Of a DNA stretch of 64,000 nucleotides, positions 58,432-64,000 are shown one piece after another. The stretch is from assembly GCA_012295275.1 (NCBI GenBank), contig CM022677.1, forward strand, positions 13,298,889-13,362,888, given 5' to 3'. Position 1 is the stretch's first letter, and every line of letters begins with the position of its first letter. The position numbers and the translations under genes are program-made. A model generated the notes under the pieces. The model made no database searches, was not told where the DNA came from, and worked only from the letters and a program-made list of their open reading frames with translations. Origin of the DNA: Chrysomallon squamiferum (Eukaryota; Mollusca; Gastropoda; Neomphalida; Peltospiridae).

Positions 58432-58566
58432 CCCAACTCAACTCTTGTGTAATTTTTAAAAAACTATGTATAACTTTTCTCGCTTTTTGGTTTTTTGGTC
58501 TTAAGTATCAATGTGTACTTTTATCCCGAAGGTGACTAGCTCCTTCGGGCGTAGCCCGAGCCCTAC
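58432..58566. repeat. D-type ITR, half, flop centre
   Basis: Left outer arm and centre (CCCGAAGGTGACTAGCTCC to GAGCCCTAC) only; the returning arm is replaced by the unit E inverted repeat. Confidence 0.88.
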
Positions 58567-58649
58567 AAAGCGAAAAACGATTCTTAGTGTAACTTTGTTT
58601 ATTCATAAATAACAAGAGTTGATGTGATCTATCATCATCTGATTTTTTA
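58566..58649 (+). repeat. Unit E inverted terminal repeat, left
   Basis: 84 bases beginning CAAAGCGAAAAACGATTC, containing ATAACAAGAGTTG and ending ATCTGATTTTTTA; the exact reverse complement is at 61,063-61,146. The inner hairpin arms are absent. Confidence 0.93.
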
Positions 58650-58811
58650 TAATAGCTTAATATAGTTAACAATTTATATATGTTTATAGTTATATATGTT
58701 AAACTATTTAATATATAACATAGAACAAATAGATTTAAAATTTTTTATTTAAACAGATTTAACAGTTTTAATATTTTTAAACTTTTAAATAAGTTAACAT
58801 ATTTTAACATT

Positions 58812-60823
58812 TTAAATGTCATTCATATTGAATGGTTGGCTAGGTTCAATGTAATGTTTAAATCTTTTATCCAATGGATCTTCTGGTTCGTAATCGACGA
58901 TGATGTAATTAGGATCTAATGATCCTTCATCATCTGTCATAGCTTCATCCCTTTTACGCTTTTTACCTTGCGATAAGACAAAAAGATCTTGAGAAGGATT
59001 GTAATATTCTTCATCAAATGCATCTTTACATTCCTTTTTTATATCCGTTTGACTTTCATCAAAGTTATCAGTAAAGTAACTAAATCTGCCTTCAAACGTA
59101 TTGTCGTTTTTACTGATATTATTCTTATTTGCAAAGTATTCACGATCATTTTCCATGGCGATTGTCATTTCATCATCCGAAGGTTCTCTTCCAATCGTAA
59201 ATAACTTTGGATGAAGCAGATTGTAACAGTTCTTTAACACTTGGCTTCTTTTCAATCCTTGAAGAAGAAACAATCGAGTCTTCATAATACTGATTTGCGA
59301 GGTAGTAAGGCCATCTCCGAACTTATTGTTCGAATTGATAATACATATGTTAGCTCGACAGTAACATGGTGTCGTTCCTTTCCGTTCACAAGTTGCCTTA
59401 CTACCGCTCAACAAGTCTTTGTACTTATCAATGTTTGACTGTGTAATCGATATCTCTTCTCCAAGTATAATCTTTTTATCACCTAACATCTGCCATGGGA
59501 AATTGTCTTTAGCGATCGTTCCAGATGTATTCAAACATTCGAATAGCGAACTGATATCATTGTTTTCCCACTGTCAGATTCACCTTGTAAATACAGTCCA
59601 ATCTTTTTCTTGCCTTTGCCTTTTAACAATGATACTATAAGACAATACAGCCAACGTTCTTCTATATATTGTTCCCTACACCACGAATTAAATATTTTAA
59701 AACTATCTTCGGGTGTCATGTAATGATCGATATTATCGTTGACCATTTTGATTTGTTCATAGGCAGTTTTATCAGCTTGTTCTTCCATATACTTTGATCG
59801 TGCTGCTTTGAACAGTTTATCGCCAGAAGAGTTGGCAACAGCATTGCATACAGCTTTAAACTCATTACTGTTTGTATCGAATTTACTGATGAGTAAGTTT
59901 AGTTTGTTAATATCAGGATACTGTGTAATCAATTTATAAAAGAAATCTAGAGTTTCAGCTGACTTGTTATTAATCAAATGTGATGGAATAACAGGTTTGT
60001 CTTCTTTCTTTATATCTGATACATCCATTAGTTCAATGACAGCATCTTCAATCTTCATTTCTTTAGCAGTCATTCCAGCCGTAGACGTACTAGGTACACT
60101 ATCTGTCATGTCTTTCTTTAAAATAGGTTCTCTAATTTTCGGAGTGATTACAGCATTATCTGTAGTTTCTGGAGTATCGAAAAAATCATGTAATATGTTT
60201 TTGATCTCGTAATCGTTCAGATTGATATTTTTATCAATGTCGTTCCATATATCTAGCATCATTTGATCATTTGTTCCTAAGAACTGTTTTTCTGTATCGT
60301 TCATCAAGTATTCCATGTAATGTCTAATTGATGCATCTTGTGGATCTTTCAGCTTCATTATCTTAACGTAACCATCTTCGTTGAGAACAGCTCTATGCAA
60401 TCTACGATACTGTCTATCTTGAGAAGGCGTTTTAAGATTAGTTTTCCAAATAATATGAACATGGTTACCATATGTACGATGATTCGTAATAGCCTCACAT
60501 TCTTTCTGGTGATAGACCATGAGAGTATTCCAATTCTTGTTTCTGACGAAAGCTTTCAATTCTGTAATCACTCTATGTTGTCCTTTATTCAGGTATTCGT
60601 ATTTCGGAGTAGCCCAATGATCAACTAATTTATCGATGACATCTTGGTTATCCATTTGATACGATTTAACGTACTTTCTTCCAATGGCATAAACATAGTT
60701 GCCATCTTTATCTTTAACAAGACAACGAGGTATCAAGTATTTAGGGTGAACCATATCATAGTTGACATGGCCCACAAGTACACTGTAATAATGTTCTTCA
60801 GCTGATTCTACAAATCTATCCAT
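58812..60823 (-). pseudogene. NS1: NS1, unit E, frameshifted after Walker A
   Basis: MDRFVESAEE start; intact HUH as HVH at residues 121-123; Walker A GESDSGKT is followed by a one-base deletion near 59,555, and the frame ends after SVRYSNV. The rest (KIILGEE, INSNN, tail) is open in the next frame from 59,534 to 58,812. The tail lacks the terminal TQMDIF block seen in the other units and keeps YNPSQDLFVLSQ and a KKRKRDE cluster. One break only, so recently functional or nearly so. Confidence 0.9.
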
Positions 60824-60900
60824 TTTCCTTTCTATACGTTACTGGTATACGTTTATATAAAATGAAGTCAATGACTTTGAACGTTTTTCGATTTTAGCTT

Positions 60901-60930
60901 TATTTATACTATATATATATAATGACGTCA
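60901..60930 (-). promoter_or_regulatory. NS1 promoter of unit E (TATA and CRE)
   Basis: TGACGTCA, 14 bases, TATAAATA on the minus strand, about 80 bases before the ATG; the one unit whose spacing differs from 12. Confidence 0.7.
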
Positions 60931-61062
60931 TTATCATTACTTCATATTTAAATATGTAACAAATGAACGTTATTTCAAATGTAGACTGTTCACTGTATTC
61001 ATACGAACCTAATAACATTATGTCTTTTAATCTATATAATTATTTTAATATTATTATGTTAT

Positions 61063-61146
61063 TAAAAAATCAGATGATGATAGATCACATCAACTCTTGT
61101 TATTTATGAATAAACAAAGTTACACTAAGAATCGTTTTTCGCTTTG
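61063..61146 (-). repeat. Unit E inverted terminal repeat, right
   Basis: Exact partner of 58,566-58,649. Followed by the palindrome AAACCACGTGGTTT at 61,157-61,170. Confidence 0.93.
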
Positions 61147-61192
61147 ATAATAACTTAAACCACGTGGTTTGAATTGGGGGATGATGAGATAT

Positions 61193-61420
61193 CCCAACTC
61201 AACTCTTGTGTAATTTTTAAAAAACTATGTATAACTTTCCTCGCTTTTTGGTATTTTGGTCTTCATAATCAAAAGTACATAGTATAAGCTTAACACGTTA
61301 TAACGGCGGCTAAAGCCGCCATATAGTGCATGTTACTATGATAATAACAATAACAAGAGTAGAGTTGATAATCTATCATATCTTGCATTTTCACACCCCC
61401 ACTCCTATTTTTTATTTTGA
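61193..61420. repeat. Degenerate ITR remnants between units E and F
   Basis: A half D-like ITR (CCCAACTCAACTCTTGTG, then CGCTTTTTGGTATTTTGGTC) to about 61,262; a GC-rich hairpin GGCGGCTAAAGCCGCC at about 61,306-61,321; then AATAACAAGAGTAGAGTTG, the conserved end motif inverted, and a CACACCCCCACTCC block resembling the unit A ITR flank. Confidence 0.75.
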
Positions 61421-61630
61421 AGAGTATATCATTTAAACGGATATGACGTCATATCCGTTTTTTTAAATGACGTTATTTTATATGACGTCATTTCCGTTAT
61501 ATTTAAATAATTAACTAAACGAAGGTAATTAATTTTAATAAATAATTTTATTTCAAGAAATAACTTTTAGTGAACATTAATATCAACGTAACAACAATAA
61601 ATCAGCACTGATGTCTTTTAATGTTTATTT

Positions 61631-63440
61631 TTATTGTTTATAACGTTTAAATATGTCTATTTGTGTCTCTTGAATTGTTTCTGTGAAGTCGTCGTAGAAC
61701 GGTTGAGATTCCGGTATGTAGATCTTTAATGTTTTGTTATTTGAAGGCGGTGTGGGAGACACCAGTTCATCCTCTTCTTCTAATTTACGTTTACTACCTT
61801 TGTTTTCATCAGATTCACCTTTGAATCGTTTCTGACTCTGTATGAAGAGATCCTGCGAAGCACAATAATTATTTTCCTGTTCTGGTTCGTCATCGTCTGA
61901 CGATATCTCGATATATTTTCTTTTGTTAGGTGATGAATTGCAAAGTATATGTGTTTTTGACTGTCTGACTGTCATCAAAGTTATCTCTGAAATAACTATT
62001 CCTGCCGTCGACTGTATTGTCATTTATATTGCTATTATGTTTTAGTCTAAAATATTCCCTGTCATTTTCCAAAGCTATCATCATTTCGTCCTCTGTAGGT
62101 TTGAAACCGATTTTGAATAATCCTGGATGTATCAGATTATAGGCTTGCTTCAATGTATCACTTTTCTTTAAATCCTGTAGAAAATAGAGTCGGGTTTTCA
62201 TTATACTGATCTGACTAGAGGTGAGTCCGTCTCCAAACGGGTTGTTAGAGTTGATCATGCATAGATTAGCTCGACAGTAGGTTTAAACTGTCATCTGGTG
62301 TCATGTAATTATCGATGTTTTCCGATAATGACAGAATCTGGTCGTATGCGTTCTTGATAATGACAGAATCTGGTCGTATGCGTTCTTGTCTGCTTCCTCT
62401 TCCATGTATTTCGATCTAGCAGCCTTGAATAGCTTTTCTCCTGATTTGTTAGCTACATATAGCTTTAAACTCGTTACTGTTACTGTCATATTTGCTGATT
62501 AACAAATTCTGTTTGTTCACGTCTGGATGTTTAACTATTAGTTTATAAAAGAAGTCAAATGTATCAGCTGATTTGTTCGTTATCAGATGAGATGGAACTA
62601 GTTGATCCTGTTTTCGTCTTCAGGTATAGTTTCTAACATCACTTCCTCCATCTTAGCTGCTGCGGAAGATGTTCTTTTGCCGTGATTCACGACAGGAGAT
62701 GATGTTGCACTCTTATTGGAATTGACGTCTTCCTTTCTCACAGGCACTTTGATATCGGAAATAATTGTACTGTTATCTTTTATTGGTTGATCGTCAAAAA
62801 AATCTAACAGAACGTTCATTAAGTCTTCTTCCTCCTCTTTGGAACATTTTTCTGTTTCGTTCCAAATGTGTAGCATCTTTTCGTCATTTGTTCCTAAATA
62901 CATCATCTCCGAATCGTTCATCAAATACATCATGTAGTTTTCTACAGATGTACATTGTGGATCCTTCAATTTACGAATCCTGATGTATCCATTTTCATTT
63001 AAAATTGCACGATGGAGTCGTTTGTATTGTCTATCTTGTGATGGGGTCTTCATGTTAGTTTTCCATATAATGTGAACGTGAGAACCATAAGTAGGATAAT
63101 TACTTTCTACTTGACAATCTTTTTGATGATATACTAATAGTATCTTCCAGTTCTTGTTTCGTATAAAGGATTTCAATTCTGTCACGACTCTGTCCTGTCC
63201 TTTTGCCAGATATTCATAATTGGGCGTGGCCCAATGATCCAAAGTCTTGTCTAATATGTCTTGCTGATCCATCTGGTAGCTTTTAATATAATTCTTGCCT
63301 GGTGCGTAAACGTATTTACCTTCTTTGTCTTTAGCTAGAGATCTGGGTACCAAACATTTCGGGTGTACCGTGTTGTAACTGGTGTGTCCTATAACCACAC
63401 TATAATAACTATCTCCAACGGTTTCAACATATCTATCCAT
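61631..63440 (-). pseudogene. NS1: NS1, unit F, Walker motifs deleted
   Basis: MDRYVETVGD start at 63,440 with an intact HVH motif at 121-123. The frame is lost near 62,600. A 32-base tandem duplication (62,324-62,355 and 62,356-62,387) shifts the frame again. At about 62,280 the sequence jumps from the pre-helicase region to CRANLCMINSNN-like motif C, so about 110 codons holding Walker A and B are gone. A further frameshift near 61,950-62,000 precedes the tail, which keeps YIEISSDDDE, YCASQDLFIQSQ and QETQIDIF. Confidence 0.88.
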
Positions 63441-63548
63441 TATTAATCCTGATGACAATCAAAATTAAATTTATATGTTTGTTTAAAACATTCAATTTCA
63501 TGTAACAGATAACAAACAAATGAGTAATTTTTTCGCTGAACGATCTTT

Positions 63549-63576
63549 TATTTATAACGTTATGAACATGACGTCA
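63549..63576 (-). promoter_or_regulatory. NS1 promoter of unit F (TATA and CRE)
   Basis: TGACGTCA, 12 bases, TATAAATA; a TACGTCAT half-site lies just upstream. Confidence 0.7.
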
Positions 63577-63688
63577 CAAACATGACGTAATAAATGTTAC
63601 GTGACTAAATTAACGTAAATATTAACAGACTTTTAACTGTATTCTTACGCAACTATGAGAAAGTATTTTCATTTATTTATTTTTGTTT

Positions 63689-64000
63689 TTATACTGGATA
63701 AGACCAATCTCCTGTAATAGTTACACTTCTATCTCCATAAGCACCGTGTACTGGCCAGATAAATCGTCGTCTGGCTTTACGTTTATTCCAATTGTCCCAT
63801 ATAGGGGCATATATTCTCATTTTCCATGTTTTTTCGATTCGATCTTTATATTGTTTTACAGTTTCATCTAAGAATTGATCTTGTTCTGTATGTTTCACAT
63901 TGTCTTTATTTCCTACAGGTGTTCAATTTAAAAAAAAGTCCTGACATAGTACCTGACGGACATCCACCCAAACCTATAGGTATGTATTTTGGACACATTG
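63689..64000 (-). pseudogene. Capsid-like VP 3' end, unit F, continues past the window
   Basis: C-terminal part with KHTEQDQFLDE, WDNWNKRKARRRF and a stop at 63,689. A frameshift near 63,920 separates it from the CPKYIPIGLGG-type block at the window edge. The intergenic gap to NS1 holds the CRE/TATA pair. Confidence 0.82.

Larger units (their letters stand above)
53041..58566 (-). mobile_element. Endogenous parvovirus-like unit D
   Basis: Bounded by D-type ITRs (truncated on both outer sides). Three open coding regions, but NS1 has lost its nuclease motif. Confidence 0.9.
58566..61146 (-). mobile_element. NS1-only parvovirus-like unit E
   Basis: An NS1 gene and its promoter flanked by perfect 84-base inverted repeats. 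No VP or small ORF. The NS1 sequence is a lineage of its own, so this is not simply a deleted copy of B, C or D. Confidence 0.88.
61421..64000 (-). mobile_element. Endogenous parvovirus-like unit F (partial, decayed)
   Basis: A/F lineage by NS1 start and by the CRE-rich 3' flank at 61,437-61,500. NS1 is broken; only the VP 3' end is in the window. Confidence 0.88.

Noticed and set aside
34510-64000. Reading the array as a Polinton/adintovirus or a Helitron
   Set aside because: There is no DNA polymerase B, integrase, packaging ATPase or Pif1-type helicase; HUH plus SF3 in one protein with hairpin ITRs and a capsid-size ORF fits a parvovirus-like origin.
34510-64000. CRISPR-like array from the regularly recurring hairpins
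   Set aside because: The repeats are hundreds of bases long, palindromic and kilobases apart, separated by coding units.

Overview
The window is AT-rich metazoan genomic DNA, probably from an invertebrate. The long CA/TG, GA/CT, ATT and TATC microsatellites and short intron-separated exon candidates would suit a mollusc such as a cephalopod, but no sequence fixes the taxon. There are no bacterial operons or ribosome binding sites. It has two very different halves.

Positions 1 to about 34,500 are host sequence: microsatellites, a TOPORS-like RING-finger ORF with a 114-bp tandem repeat (4,546-5,569), a degenerate minisatellite (5,880-6,630), a long divergent inverted repeat (about 8,040-10,840 against 25,070-27,340), a ~140-bp tandem repeat family in opposite orientations (about 460-880 and 28,900-29,660), possible exons of a small gene (20,423-23,353), ankyrin-like exon candidates (29,940-33,926), and a decayed Ty3/Gypsy pol fragment in one of their introns (31,720-32,500).

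Positions about 34,500 to 64,000 are a head-to-tail array of six endogenous parvovirus-like genomes (named A to F here), all on the minus strand and running past the window end. A complete unit reads, 5' to 3' on the minus strand: hairpin ITR, a 121-aa hydrophobic protein, a ~700-aa capsid-like protein (VP) overlapping it by ATGA, a CRE/TATA promoter, then a ~726-aa NS1 with HUH nuclease and SF3 helicase, then the next ITR. VP lies upstream of NS1 on the same strand, opposite to the usual monosense parvovirus order. A second ORF, offset +1 and starting exactly 94 nt into VP, is kept in all four units where that region is visible.

State of the units: A is broken (NS1 nuclease region deleted, VP shattered). 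B has intact VP and intact NS1 but a chimeric, broken small ORF. C has intact small ORF and VP, with one nonsense codon in NS1. D has intact small ORF and VP; its NS1 is open but two compensating indels have scrambled the HUH motif. E is NS1-only between perfect 84-bp inverted repeats, with a frameshift after Walker A. F is broken and leaves the window. The units are not one recent duplication: A/F, B/C/D and E are separate lineages, and the ITRs fall into several sequence types, present in both flip and flop orientations. The array therefore looks like a trap for several related viruses, reshuffled through their hairpins. VP is kept open in three units while five of six NS1 copies have lost something essential.
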